Shown: positions 36,119 to 45,568 of the stretch, piece by piece
How positions within the stretch are numbered: the first letter of the stretch is position 1
Layout: each line of letters begins with the position of its first letter
Assembly: GCA_963738135.1 (NCBI GenBank)
Contig: CAVTVK010000003.1
Coordinates: 434,001 to 498,000, forward strand
DNA length: 64,000 nt
Origin: Bog-473 sp963738135
GTDB taxonomy: Bacteria; Actinomycetota; Acidimicrobiia; Acidimicrobiales; RAAP-2
Direction of reading: 5' to 3'
The notes under the pieces: generated by a model
The model's input: the letters and a program-made list of their open reading frames with translations, nothing else
Database searches by the model: none
Told to the model about the DNA's origin: nothing
Program-made: the position numbers and the translations under genes

Positions 36119-38764
36119 GTGGTCCGAGGGCGACCGTGCGCCGCGCTGGCTCGCACTCGGTTGCGCGTGGCTGAACCCCTCGGGCCCGTGGCCGTGACCG
36201 AGTATGCCCGCCCGCAGACGGCTCCGGCTGCGGTGGAAGCCGAGAAGCCGTCCCGTGGCAGCTGGTGGTGGGTGCCCGGGGCCATCACGGTGATCACGAT
36301 CGCCAGCGTGATCGTCGTCACCCTGTCGCAGCTGCACCCGAGCATGCTGCTCACGAACACGACCACCACGGGCGGCGACACGGGTGCGCACATCGCCATG
36401 CCCAAGTTCCTCGAGACCCTGGTCAGCCACGGCCACCTCACCGGATGGGATCCGGGCTGGTACGACGGATTCCCGCTCTACACGTTCTATTTCACGATCC
36501 CCGACATCTTCATCGCCATAGGCGGTTGGGTGATCCCCTACGGAGTGGCGTTCAAGCTGGGAACGATCCTCGGTTCGGTCCTGCTGCCGATCTGCGCCTG
36601 GGCCTGCGGCCGCTTCTTCCGTCTCCGGGCCCCTCTTCCCACACTGCTGGCTGCCGCCACCCTGCCGTTCCTGTTCGACTACACCTACACCATCTACGGC
36701 GGGAACCTCTTCTCGACGTTGGCCGGGGAATACGCCTATTCGTTCGGCCTCGCGCTGGCGGTGCTGTTTCTCGGGCTCTTCGCCTGCGCGGTCCGCGAAG
36801 GCAGGTACCGGGGCTGGGCCGCCATCGTCCTGGCGGGGACCGTCCTGTCGCACATCGTCCCGGGCATGTACGCATTGGGTGGCGCGGTCGTTCTCACCCT
36901 GGTCGAGCTGTTGCCGGCGCGCTGGGGGATCGGCGACTCGGCGCTGCATGTCTGGCGCGGGGACCGCACCGTGACTGCAGTGCCGCGGAGACGGACCTTG
37001 TGGTGGGCCGGCTCGACCGTCGGCATCGGGCTCCTGCTCTCGGGGTGGTGGCTGGCCCCCTTCGGGCTGGAGCACGCGTACTCGTCGTCGATGGGGTACA
37101 CGAACGTCGAGGGTTGGGCCCAGTACTTCCCCGAAGCGGACGCCTGGGCGCTCCTCCTGGCGGGGATCGGTGTCATCGCCGCCGTCCTCACGCGCAGCCG
37201 GTTCGGCATCACCGTGACAGCGCTGGGCGTCGCCTCGGCGCTTGCCACCGCGCTCGACCCGCAGGGCAGCCTCTACAACGTCCGCCTGCTGCCGTTGTGG
37301 TTCATCTCCGTCTACTTCATGGCAGCCTGGTCCTTCGGCACGGGCTGCATCGCGTTGGCGACGGCATGGCGCCGGTCCCAGGACCAGCATCGGACACAAC
37401 CGACGAGTGCGCCGACTGGTGGTCCGACACGCGCGCCGGCCCACGCGTCCGCGTCGGCGTGGGCCGAGGCGTCAGCCTCCGCGGCCGCGTGGGCGGAGGA
37501 CGCGTCGTTCCTCCACCCCGAGGAACCGCCCCCCTTTGCACGCCACCTCGCGGCGGACTCCGGGGACTTCGAGGTGCCACGACAGCCCGCTGCCCGACGG
37601 TGGGGCCCGGCCGCCGTCAGTGGCGCCGTCCTCGGGCTCGTCGCCGTCATGGTGGCGGTCGTGCCGCCGTTCATCCTTCCGGCGTCGTCGCTGCCCGTCA
37701 CAGTAGGGCCCAACGAGATCACGAACTGGTCCAATTTCAATTACGAGGGCTACGAGGGCCAGGCGTCGTACCCCGAATTCCACTCGCTCATGCAGACCAT
37801 GTCGGCCGTCGGGGCCCGCTACGGCTGCGGTCGGGCCATGTGGGAGTACAGCGCCAGCGAGAACCGCTTCGGCACGCCCGAGGCGCTGATGCTCCTGCCC
37901 TACGAGACGAACGGTTGCATCGCTTCCATGGAAGGGCTCCTCTTCGAGTCCTCGGCGACGACGCCGTACCACTTCCTCAACCAAGCGGAGCTTTCCGCCG
38001 GGCCCTCCGAGCCCGAGGTCGGACTCCCGTACGGCTCTCTCAACGTGACTCTCGGGGTGCAGCACCTGCAATTGCTGGGGGTGAAGTACTTCATCGCCGA
38101 GACGCCCCAGGTCGAGCAGGAGGCCGCGGTCGATCCGAACCTGCAGCTCGTCGCCAAATCCGGCCCGTGGACCTACAACTACAGCGGCGCCAGCACCACG
38201 TCCACCTGGAACATCTACCTGGTCAAGGACTCGCCCCTCGTGACGCCGCTGGCCAACGACCCGGTCGTCCTCTCCGGGGTGAAGCCGGACCCCGCCAGCT
38301 GGCTCGGGAGCGCGACCGACGAGGGACCGGCGTTGCGTTGGTACGGCGACCCGAGCAAGTGGAACGTCGAGCTGGCCCAGAGCGGCCCCTCGGACTGGCC
38401 ACGGGTCTCGGTGGCCGACACGGCGCCCCCCGTCAGACCCGCTGAGAGGACAACGGTGTCCGCGGTGGCGCAGACGAACTCGTCCATCAGTTTCCACGTT
38501 TCCCAGGTGGGGACCCCGGTGCTGGTCAAGGTCTCCTACTTCCCCAACTGGCACGTGAGCGGCGCCGACGGACCATGGCGCGTCACCCCGAACCTCATGG
38601 TCGTCGTGCCGACCAGCCACGACGTGCAGTTGACCTACGGCTCGTCGAACGCTGACATTCTCGGCCTCGTGGCCACGCTGGTCGGGCTGGGGGCACTGGT
38701 GGGGTTGTTCGTCGTGCCCACGGTCCGCGACTGGGGGCGGAGGCGGAAGGCGAGCCACACCTAG
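36119..38764 (+). CDS. Large membrane protein, PTPS-related/GT-C glycosyltransferase-like
   Basis: Up to 881 residues, intact. About ten membrane helices occupy residues 50-420, then a soluble extracytoplasmic part, with a last helix (DILGLVATLVGLGALVGLFV). The first outer loop GGDTGAHIAMPKFLETLVSHG with GWDPGWYDGFPLYTFYFTIP has the acidic pattern of GT-C transferases and YfhO/PTPS-related proteins. A low-complexity Ala/Ser/Trp/Glu segment (SASAWAEASASAAAWAE, about residue 440-460) separates two helix groups. Start codons at 36119, 36164 and 36191 are all GTG; the last (VTEYARPQ) trims a non-conserved-looking leader. A role in transferring sugars to cell-surface glycans is possible but unproven. 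Its stop lies inside the TetR-side palindrome. Confidence 0.68.
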   Translation: MVRGRPCAALARTRLRVAEPLGPVAVTEYARPQTAPAAVEAEKPSRGSWWWVPGAITVITIASVIVVTLSQLHPSMLLTNTTTTGGDTGAHIAMPKFLETLVSHGHLTGWDPGWYDGFPLYTFYFTIPDIFIAIGGWVIPYGVAFKLGTILGSVLLPICAWACGRFFRLRAPLPTLLAAATLPFLFDYTYTIYGGNLFSTLAGEYAYSFGLALAVLFLGLFACAVREGRYRGWAAIVLAGTVLSHIVPGMYALGGAVVLTLVELLPARWGIGDSALHVWRGDRTVTAVPRRRTLWWAGSTVGIGLLLSGWWLAPFGLEHAYSSSMGYTNVEGWAQYFPEADAWALLLAGIGVIAAVLTRSRFGITVTALGVASALATALDPQGSLYNVRLLPLWFISVYFMAAWSFGTGCIALATAWRRSQDQHRTQPTSAPTGGPTRAPAHASASAWAEASASAAAWAEDASFLHPEEPPPFARHLAADSGDFEVPRQPAARRWGPAAVSGAVLGLVAVMVAVVPPFILPASSLPVTVGPNEITNWSNFNYEGYEGQASYPEFHSLMQTMSAVGARYGCGRAMWEYSASENRFGTPEALMLLPYETNGCIASMEGLLFESSATTPYHFLNQAELSAGPSEPEVGLPYGSLNVTLGVQHLQLLGVKYFIAETPQVEQEAAVDPNLQLVAKSGPWTYNYSGASTTSTWNIYLVKDSPLVTPLANDPVVLSGVKPDPASWLGSATDEGPALRWYGDPSKWNVELAQSGPSDWPRVSVADTAPPVRPAERTTVSAVAQTNSSISFHVSQVGTPVLVKVSYFPNWHVSGADGPWRVTPNLMVVVPTSHDVQLTYGSSNADILGLVATLVGLGALVGLFVVPTVRDWGRRRKASHT

Positions 38765-38788
38765 ACAGAAAAGACAAAAAGTGTCTAG
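38761..38788. promoter_or_regulatory. Inverted repeats before tetR, probable TetR operator
   Basis: Outer arms CTAGACA (38761-38767) and TGTCTAG (38782-38788) are perfect. Inside them AGACA (38772-38776) and TGTCT (38782-38786) form a second, 15-base palindrome. The site begins at the stop codon of the membrane protein gene and ends 12 bases before the TetR ATG, so a self-repressing TetR dimer is a natural reading. Confidence 0.6.
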
Positions 38789-38800
38789 TGTGTACAGCCG

Positions 38801-39424
38801 ATGACGGCGACGCTGGAGAGCACCAGCCCCCGGGTGGGCCCGAGTGCCCAGAGAGGCGCTGTCTTCAGTCCCATTGAGGAGCGGATCCTCGTCGCCGGGC
38901 TCGCCCTCATCGGGCGCCGAGGGGTCCGCCGGCTCGGGATGCGGGAGATCGCCGAGACGGCCGGCGTGTCCAGAGGCACCTTGTACCGCTACTTCCCCAG
39001 CAAGGAGCACGTCCTGGCCGCCGCCGCCGCCTACGACGCGCAGCGGTTCTCCGACGGGATCGACGAAGTCCTGTCGACGGCGCGCTCGCCGGAGGAGCGC
39101 ATCACCTCGTTCATGGCCTACGCCTTCGACTTCATCCGCTCACACCCCTGCCGGCCGCTCTTCGAAACCGAGTCCGGGTTCGTCATGAGCTACCTGCTGG
39201 ACCACTTGCCGTCGCTGCGGGCGGAGCTCGTGTCGCGACTCGGCGACGCACTCGACACCATGCCGGCGGTCGCCGCGGGCACCCTCGGCAAGGACCAGCT
39301 GGCCGACGTCATCGTCCGCCTCTTCGCTTCGAGCTGGATCATCCCCGAGACCGATGACGCCTCGCTCGTGCAAGCAGTCAACTGCATCCTGCAGATCAGT
39401 TCGAAGGAGACCACGAATGAGTGA
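38801..39424 (+). CDS. TetR-family transcriptional regulator
   Basis: 207 residues, intact. The DNA-binding part is ERILVAGLALIGRRGVRRLGMREIAETAGVSRGTLYRYFPSKEHVLAAAAA, a full TetR helix-turn-helix (GVSRGTLYRYFPSKE). The C-terminal ligand domain is not assignable. Its last codons overlap the P450 start (AATGAGTGA), so regulator and enzyme are one transcription unit. Palindromes at 38761-38788 are the likely target. The ligand may be the substrate of the P450. Confidence 0.9.
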   Translation: MTATLESTSPRVGPSAQRGAVFSPIEERILVAGLALIGRRGVRRLGMREIAETAGVSRGTLYRYFPSKEHVLAAAAAYDAQRFSDGIDEVLSTARSPEERITSFMAYAFDFIRSHPCRPLFETESGFVMSYLLDHLPSLRAELVSRLGDALDTMPAVAAGTLGKDQLADVIVRLFASSWIIPETDDASLVQAVNCILQISSKETTNE

Positions 39425-40661
39425 CACCGAAACTGCGGCCGCGTCCGACGCCGACGGCGGCGGCTACGGCGATGCCGGCCCGCTGGCCGGCATGGACGCC
39501 AGCATGGCGGCCAATCCGCAGCCGACCTACAAGATGCTCCGGGATTCCATGCCGGTGCTGTCCATGGACATTGGCTCGAGCCCCGGCGTCCTCCTGTCCC
39601 GCAAGGAGGATATCGACTTCGCCCTGCGTCATACCGAGATCTTCTCGTCGAACGTGGACGCCGTCGATCTCAAGAACAAGCGGCCCATGATCCCGCTCCA
39701 GATCGACCCGCCGGAGCACAAGAAGTTCCGCAAGCTGCTCGACCCGATCTTCGCCCCACGCAAGATGGCGGCCATGGATCAGGAGGTGGCGGACCTCGTC
39801 AACCACCACATCGATGGCTTCATCGACCGGGCCGAGGTCGACTTCGCCAAGGATTTCTCCATCCCCTTCCCCTCGGAGGTCTTCCTCACGCTCCTCGGCC
39901 TCCCGCTGGACGAGCTGGACACGTTCCTCACCATGAAGGACGGCATCATCCGGCCCGAGCACGTGACCGGGACGCACCAGGGGTCCCCGGAAGCGGGCGC
40001 GTACCAGCAGCAGATCGCCGACTCGGTCTACGAGTACTTCGAGAAGGTCCTCGACGAGCGCGAGAAGGAGCCGAGGGACGACCTCCTCTCGCACTTCCTC
40101 GGCGCCGAGGTCGATGGAGACCGGCTCTCCCGTGAGGACATCCTCGACATTTGCTTCCTGTTCCTCATCGCCGGGCTCGACACCGTCACGGCCACGCTCG
40201 ACTGCATGTTCTCGTTCTTGGCACAGCACCCCGAACACCGGCGCCAGCTCGCCGAGAACCCCGACATCATTCCCAACGCCATCGAGGAGCTCCTGCGCTG
40301 GGAGACGCCGGTCATGATGGTGTCGCGCGTCGTGGTGGAGGACGCCGAGCTGGCGGGGTGCCCGGTGCACAAGGGCGATCACGCCATCGTCGTCATCGGC
40401 TCGGCCAACACCGACGAGACCGAGTTCCCCGACGCCCACGAGGTGCGCTTCGACCGCGAGGTCAACCGTCACATCGCCTTCGGCGGCGGCGTCCATCGCT
40501 GTCTCGGGTCCCACCTGGCCCGTCTGGAGCTGCGGGTCGCACTGCGGGAGTGGCACAAGCGGATCCCCGAGTACGAGATCGAGCCCGGCGCCGAGCTCGT
40601 CTACACGACGGGAATCCGTTCCATCGACCACTTCCCGATGCGCTTCACGGCGCGGGCGTAG
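39417..40661 (+). CDS. Cytochrome P450
   Basis: 414 residues, intact. All P450 marks are present: I-helix LFLIAGLDTVTATLD (AGxDT), K-helix ExxR in NAIEELLRWETPV, and the heme loop FGGGVHRCLGSHLARLEL with the Cys ligand. The N-terminus (GPLAGMDASMAANPQPTYKMLRDSMPV) has no membrane anchor, so it is a soluble class I enzyme needing ferredoxin and reductase, neither of which is nearby. The ATG at 39417 follows AAGGAGA and overlaps tetR. The family number and substrate cannot be assigned by eye; sterol, terpene and fatty-acid oxidation are options. Confidence 0.93.
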   Translation: MSDTETAAASDADGGGYGDAGPLAGMDASMAANPQPTYKMLRDSMPVLSMDIGSSPGVLLSRKEDIDFALRHTEIFSSNVDAVDLKNKRPMIPLQIDPPEHKKFRKLLDPIFAPRKMAAMDQEVADLVNHHIDGFIDRAEVDFAKDFSIPFPSEVFLTLLGLPLDELDTFLTMKDGIIRPEHVTGTHQGSPEAGAYQQQIADSVYEYFEKVLDEREKEPRDDLLSHFLGAEVDGDRLSREDILDICFLFLIAGLDTVTATLDCMFSFLAQHPEHRRQLAENPDIIPNAIEELLRWETPVMMVSRVVVEDAELAGCPVHKGDHAIVVIGSANTDETEFPDAHEVRFDREVNRHIAFGGGVHRCLGSHLARLELRVALREWHKRIPEYEIEPGAELVYTTGIRSIDHFPMRFTARA

Positions 40662-42169
40662 GCGTCGGCGCGTCGACGCGGCGCCTGCCGCCGTCGGCCA
40701 CGTGCTCGGTCCACTGGCCCTCGTGCCAGTAGCGCTGCTCGTGCCGGCCGGCCGGATCGGGGTACCAACCTGACGGGACGGCGTCACTGCTACCCGCGGG
40801 CGGCGGTGCAGGCCGATGGAGGCGGGCCGACCGGCTCAGCGCCGTGAGCTCGGCGACCAGCACGTCCGCCTCCTCCACCTCGCGGTCGCGGAACTCGGCC
40901 CGCGCCCGCTTCCCCGCCACGTCGACGTGGACGGTGGCCAGCCCGAGCGGTCGCTGCAGCGGCCCCTGCACCCGCCGGATGCTCTGTGTCTTCTCCAACG
41001 GGACCCAGGTGGTGGCCCGGTTGATGCGCCCCGTCACGCAGACGGCGTGCGTGGCGTCGTGGCCGGCCGACAGGAAGTGGAAGCTCAGCGGCGCCTTCAG
41101 CCGGGCCCGCCCCGGCGGCGCCGTGCGCACCGGATCGGGTGCGCCGAGGAGGCTGGCCAGCAGGTGCCAGGAGTCCTGTTGCGAGCCCACCGGCAGGAGC
41201 GCCTTGCGCACGACGCTCGTACCCTCACCGCGCTGGTTGCGCGCGGTCGCGCCGGCCACGTCGACCTCGAGCCGGCACCACCCGAACGGCCGCCACAGCA
41301 GTGGCTCGACCTGGCGGACCGCCTGGATCCGCGCGTAGGGAACGGTCTCGGAGATCGTCTGCAGCAGGCCGCGCCGGATGCGGACGCCCTCGGGCGCCTC
41401 GACGGCCACGAAGTTGTACTGGCCCGACAACCGGCGCCAGATCACGCCGGCCGCACTGAGGAGGTAGACGGCCAGGAAGCCCGCCACGCCGGCCGCCGTC
41501 TTCGGCTCGAACTGGTCGAGCACGGCCAGCGCGGCCACCGTCCCGACGACGACGATGGTGGCCAGTGACAGGAAGACGGAGGCCAGCAACCGGCCGATGT
41601 CCACGCTCGCCATCGGCAGCCCCGTGTTGCTCGACGCGGCCGCCTCGGTGTCGATGTGCCCCGCCAGCAGGCGGAGCCGGAGCTCCGCCGCCTGGGCTTC
41701 GGAGAGATAGGCCAGCTTGCCGTCGGTCGACCCCGATCCCGCCAGGCGGATGCGCAACTCGGAGACGCCGAGCAGGCGGGCCAGGAAGGGCCGTACGATG
41801 TCGACGGCCTGCACACGGGCCAGTGGGAGCCGGCGGGAGTCCTTCCGGATGAGGCCTGTCTCAATGCGCAGCGTGTCCCCTTCGAAGCGCCAGCGCGTCA
41901 CCATCCAGTGGACGTAGCCGTAGACGGCGGAGAGCAGCGTGAACACCACGAGGTAGTCCCGTCTCGACCGTCCCGTTCTCCGCTCTCGAGTGGACGGCCG
42001 ACACCAGCAGGAGCAGCACGAGGGCCGGGAACAGCCGGCCGATGCGCGCAATGGGCGTGAGCGGGTGCAGCCGCAACCAGGTCTCGTCGGGGAGCGGTGG
42101 GGCAGGTGCGCCATCGGGTGCGGCATCCTGTGCGGCATCGGGTGCGGACTCGGGTGCGGCGTCGGTCAC
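40645..42169 (-). CDS. YdbT-like bacterial PH-domain membrane protein with C-terminal DUF2510
   Basis: About 507 residues. Pairs of membrane helices (IGRLFPALVLLLLVSAV, LASVFLSLATIVVVGTVAAL) alternate with bPH2 domains: RWRFEGDTLRIETGLIRKDSRRLPLARVQAVDIV and YNFVAVEAPEGVRIRRGLLQ followed by IPYARIQAVRQ-type text. The last 35 residues, SGWYPDPAGRHEQRYWHEGQ and WTEHVAD, are a DUF2510 domain, which is more often N-terminal. An acidic repeat-like start (DAAPESAPDAAQDAAPDGA) begins at GTG 42169, overlapping the stop of the small partner gene. One frameshift lies near 41960. The function of the YdbS/YdbT pair is not well defined; the Bacillus pair affects sensitivity to some antimicrobials. Confidence 0.8.
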
Positions 42170-42646
42170 ATGCCCGCCGCCATCGACTCGCCCAGCTCGG
42201 TCAGCCTGTCCCGCAGGCGCGCCGCCTCGGCCTGCTCCAGCCCGGGAATGCGGGCGTCACTCGCCGCGGCGGCCGTGTGCAGCTTGACCGTCGACAGCTG
42301 GAAGAGCCGCTCGATCGGGCCCGGCCGTCACCTCGACGAACTGCATCCTTCCGTAGGGCACGACCGAAAGCCGCTGCACCATGACCCCGCGGGCGACGAT
42401 GAGGTCCTCGTTGCGCTCCTGGTACCGCCAGGCCCGGAACCGACGGCGGAGGAACCACGCCCAGGGCAGGCCGAGGGCCAGCATGACGACGGCACTGATG
42501 ATGCCCGGCAGCGGCCCGCCCGCCCACCAGAAGAACAGTCCGAAGAACGCGGCCAGCACGACCGAGATCGTCGCGGCCTCGGCCCGCCGCATGCGCCACA
42601 GACCCGGAGAGGGCCGGAGCCAGGGCTGATCGTCCCCCGTCCTCAC
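42166..42646 (-). CDS. YdbS-like small bacterial PH-domain membrane protein
   Basis: About 160 residues. Two helices (ATISVVLAAFFGLFFWWAGG and GIISAVVMLALGLPWAWFL) precede one bPH2 domain, RNEDLIVARGVMVQRLSVVPYGRMQFVEVTAGP, which continues after a frameshift near 42320 as IERLFQLSTVKLHTAAAASDARIPGL. GTG 42646 (VRTGDDQPWL) is the likely start. Its stop overlaps the start of the large partner (ATGTGA), so both are made together, as in ydbST of Bacillus. It is divergent from the SCO6745-family gene. Confidence 0.78.
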
Positions 42647-42690
42647 GGGTACGACGTTAAAGGGAAGCACCCCGGCCTAGGGTGACATTT

Positions 42691-43588
42691 GTGACCGAGT
42701 TGCGCAGTTCTGAGACAAGAAAGTTGGCCATGGCCCTCGAGCCCGTCGCGGGCCAGGTGTACTTCTCGCCCGAGTGCCACGCCGCCTACGCGGCGCTCGG
42801 TTTCTCGTCCAGTCCCGGCGTCGCTGCCGAGCGGCGTGCAGTTCCCCGACGGCGCCGCCTATTTCACCAGCCGCGGCTCGGTCATGGGCCAGGTGCCCGG
42901 CGAGGTCGTGGCGGCCGCGTTCGCCGTCTTCAACCCCGAAGCGGTGGTCCCGGCGGTCCGGTTCGGCTGGAGCAAGGTGGACGCCGACACCATCTGCACG
43001 GCGCGCACGGACGGCGCGGTCGGGCAGCTGGTGCGCATCCTCGGGCCCGAGCCCGAGGGACTGGCGGAGGCGACGGCGCTGTTGGCCCGGGCGAACGAGC
43101 CGCTCCGGCCCGAGGGCAAGCCGCTCTTTTCCGGGCTGCAGAGCCTCGGCCTGCCCGGCGAGCCGATGGGTGACATGTGGCGCCTGGCCGACCAGCTGCG
43201 CGAGTACCGGGGCGACGCCCACACGGCGGCCTGGACGTCGGCCGGCCTCGATGCCACCGAGGTGGGACTGCTGACCGAGCTCTACTGGGGCCTGCCGATG
43301 CGCAGCTACATCCGCACCCGGGCCTGGTCGGACGAGCAGCTCGACTGCGGCGGAGGCCCGGTTGGTCGGAGCGGGGTCTGGTGGCGGACGGCGCCCTCAC
43401 CGCCGAGGGGAGCGTGCGTCCGCGAGTCGGTGGAGGGCGCGACCGATGCCCAGTGCGAGGTCATGCTCGACGCGTTGGGCGACGGGTTCGATGCGCTCCT
43501 GGCGCTGCTCGTGCCCTGGGGCCACGCCATCCGGGACGCCGGGGGCTACCCGCCGCAGGGTCCGCACGACCTGGCCCCCATTCGCTGA
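42691..43588 (+). CDS. SCO6745-family protein
   Basis: About 297 residues. The N-terminus LRSSETRKLAMALEPVAGQVYFSPECHAAYAALGF and the middle YFTSRGSVMGQVPGEVVAAAF, FNPEAVVPAVRFGW and YRGDAHTAAWTSAGLDATEVGLLTELYWG are diagnostic of this helical actinobacterial family, which has a helix-turn-helix-like fold and no settled function. Frameshifts lie near 42830, and a compensating pair lies near 43345 and 43420. GTG 42691 or 42682 is the start; neither has a good ribosome site, so a leaderless transcript is possible. Confidence 0.78.
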
Positions 43589-43591
43589 TGT

Positions 43592-44006
43592 TCAGGCGAG
43601 CGGCCGGTGCTCCGTGCCCTCGCCGGGCGTGATGAACAGGGCCGACCCCGGCTCGTGGACCCGGGCCGTGTGCCAGACGTTGGTGGGGTTGATCATGGCG
43701 TCACCCGGCCGCAGCTCGACCACGTGGTGCGCACCATCGATGTCCTGCACGACGTCGACGCGGCCCGACAGCAGGTAGACGATCTCTTCTCCGGCCGGGT
43801 GCCGTTCCCAGCCGTCCCAGGTGGCGTCCTGGGCAATGACGCAGACGAGGCGGCCTTCCTGCCCATCGCCTGCCGCCCGCCGCCGGTAGGCCTCGACGTA
43901 CTCCGCCGACCACTCGAAGTCGGGCAGCGGGGTCGCGGTCGAACCCAGCCCGAGGTGGACGAAGGTGCGCGAGAGGTCGAACGGATCTTGGCCGCCGGCG
44001 CGTCAT
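43592..44006 (-). CDS. Cupin-domain protein
   Basis: About 137 residues, broken near 43985, so no single long frame shows it. Translating the minus strand gives FDLSRTFVHLGLGSTATPLPD, WERHPAGEEIVYLLSGRVDV, LRPGDAMINPTNVWHTARVH and EPGSALFITPGEGTEHRPLA. These are the two cupin boxes (HPAGEEIVYLLSGRV and NPTNVWHTA). The His and Glu residues could bind a metal. ATG 44006 begins four bases after the stop of the dabb-type gene, so it is the last gene of that operon. No reaction is known. Confidence 0.75.
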
Positions 44007-44010
44007 GACG

Positions 44011-44722
44011 TCAGTAGAGCGGCGACCAGGCCGCGCTGCGCAGCAGCCGGCTCTCCCAGCGGTCGCGCACCTCGAGGGCGTCGTGCAGCCAGGTCCCGGG
44101 GGCGGAAGCCTCGGGCGGCAGGTCGTGGCCCAGCATCCACATGACGGCCTTCGTGTTGACCACGCGCTGCCACAGGATCACCTCGGTCGTCTGGTGGGTC
44201 CCGAGGACGGGCTGGAAGGCCGCCTCGAGCTCGATCATGCCGATGCCCTCTTCCTTCTGGCTGCTCAGCGTGTGGTCGTAGAGCGTGCCCGCCTTGGCCA
44301 GGTAGGCCTGCAGCCCGCCCTTGAAGGGCCACGCCGTGTCCTCCATGAAGAGCGAGTTCTTGTGGGTCTCGCCGTTCACGGGCACGCGTGTTGAAGTCGA
44401 TCTCCTGCAGCGGCGACCACGGCACCGGCCGGACGATCTTGCCCTCGTGCTCGTGGCGCATGGCGTCGACCTCCGAGGACCACTCGGCCAGGTCGCCGAC
44501 GCGCACCCGCTCGGACAGCTCCTCCCACGCCGCCGCGTCGCGGCAGCCGGTGATGGTGACGACGGTGTAGGCCTGCCCGCTGCCGTGGGACAGGCGCAGG
44601 TACCAGAGCAGCCTGCTCCCGTCCGACTTGGCCAGCGCCGGGAGGTAGTGGTCCCGGTAGGCGTCGTCGAAGGCGTCCTCCTTGGCGCCGGCGACGCGGT
44701 GCACTTCATGCAGCAACAGCAC
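44011..44722 (-). CDS. NIPSNAP/dimeric alpha-beta barrel protein
   Basis: About 236 residues. Two ferredoxin-like halves are visible: LLLHEVHRVAGAKEDAFDDA with SRLLWYLRLSHGSGQAYTVVTI, and EEGIGMIELEAAFQPVLGTH with TTEVILWQRVVN. This is the layout of NIPSNAP and related dabb proteins. GTG 44722 follows AAAGGGGG, so that start is well supported. A frameshift lies near 44390. It lies 47 bases after the SDR gene and 4 before the cupin gene. Dabb proteins can be cofactor-free oxygenases or chaperone-like factors; no function can be set here. Confidence 0.7.
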
Positions 44723-44769
44723 GGTGTTTCCCCCTTTGCGGTAAGATCTCGTCTGCGAGTATCTGTGCT

Positions 44770-45545
44770 CTAGCGGGTGGTGGCGATGCCCCCGTCGACC
44801 GGAATGATCGCCCCGGTCAGGTAGGCCCCGGCCCGCGACGACAGGTAGATGGCGGCGCCCGCCATGTCGTCCGGGCGGCCGATGCGCCGCAGGGGCGCGC
44901 TCGCGGCGATCTGCTCGCCGAACGCCTCCAGCGTGGCGGCCATCATCTTGGACTCGAAGGGCCCCGGTGCGATGGCGTTCACCGTGATGGTGGGGGCCAG
45001 CCGCTTGGCCAGGTGGCGGGTCAGCTGGTGCACCGCCGCCTTGGAGGCCGAGTAGGCGTAGGTCTCGAGCGTGGGGACCCCGATGCCGTCGATGGAGCCG
45101 ATGTTGATGACCCGCGCCGGCTCGTCCTGGCTGCCCGCCTTCTGCAGGAGCGGGACGAGGAACTTGGTCAGATGGAAGACGCCCTTGACGTTCAGGGAGA
45201 GCACGCGCTCGAAGGCCGCCTCGTCGTAGTCGGCCATGGGGGCGCCCCAGGTGGCGCCGGCGTTGTTGACGAGGATGTCGAGCGCAGTCCACCCGTCCGG
45301 CCATCTCTTCGGCCAGCCGGCGGCACTCGGACTCGTGGAGCCAGGTCGGCCGGGATCCCGATGCACGTGCCCTTCCGGGAGAGCTCCGCGGCCACCTCGG
45401 CGACCACGTCGGCCTTGCGTGACGAGATGTACACCGTGGCGCCGGCGTCGACGAAGCCCTCGGCGATCATCTTGCCGATGCCCCGGGTGCCTCCGGTGAC
45501 GAGCGCCGTCTTTCCCGCGATGGAGAAGAGGTCGGAGGCGGTCAT
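44770..45545 (-). CDS. Short-chain dehydrogenase/reductase
   Basis: About 258 residues. NAD(P) site: KTALVTGGTRGIGKMIAEGF; structural motif ALDILVNNAGATWG; catalytic Ser in RVINIGSIDGIGVP and YSASKAAVHQ (YxxxK) for the active Tyr/Lys; the end AGAYLTGAIIPVDGGIATT is typical of the classical family. Frameshifts lie near 45345 and 45300. ATG 45545 begins 23 bases after the amidohydrolase stop. It probably oxidises or reduces a pathway intermediate made by its operon neighbours. Confidence 0.87.
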
Positions 45546-45568
45546 CGGCCCATTGTGCCCGCCGCGGG

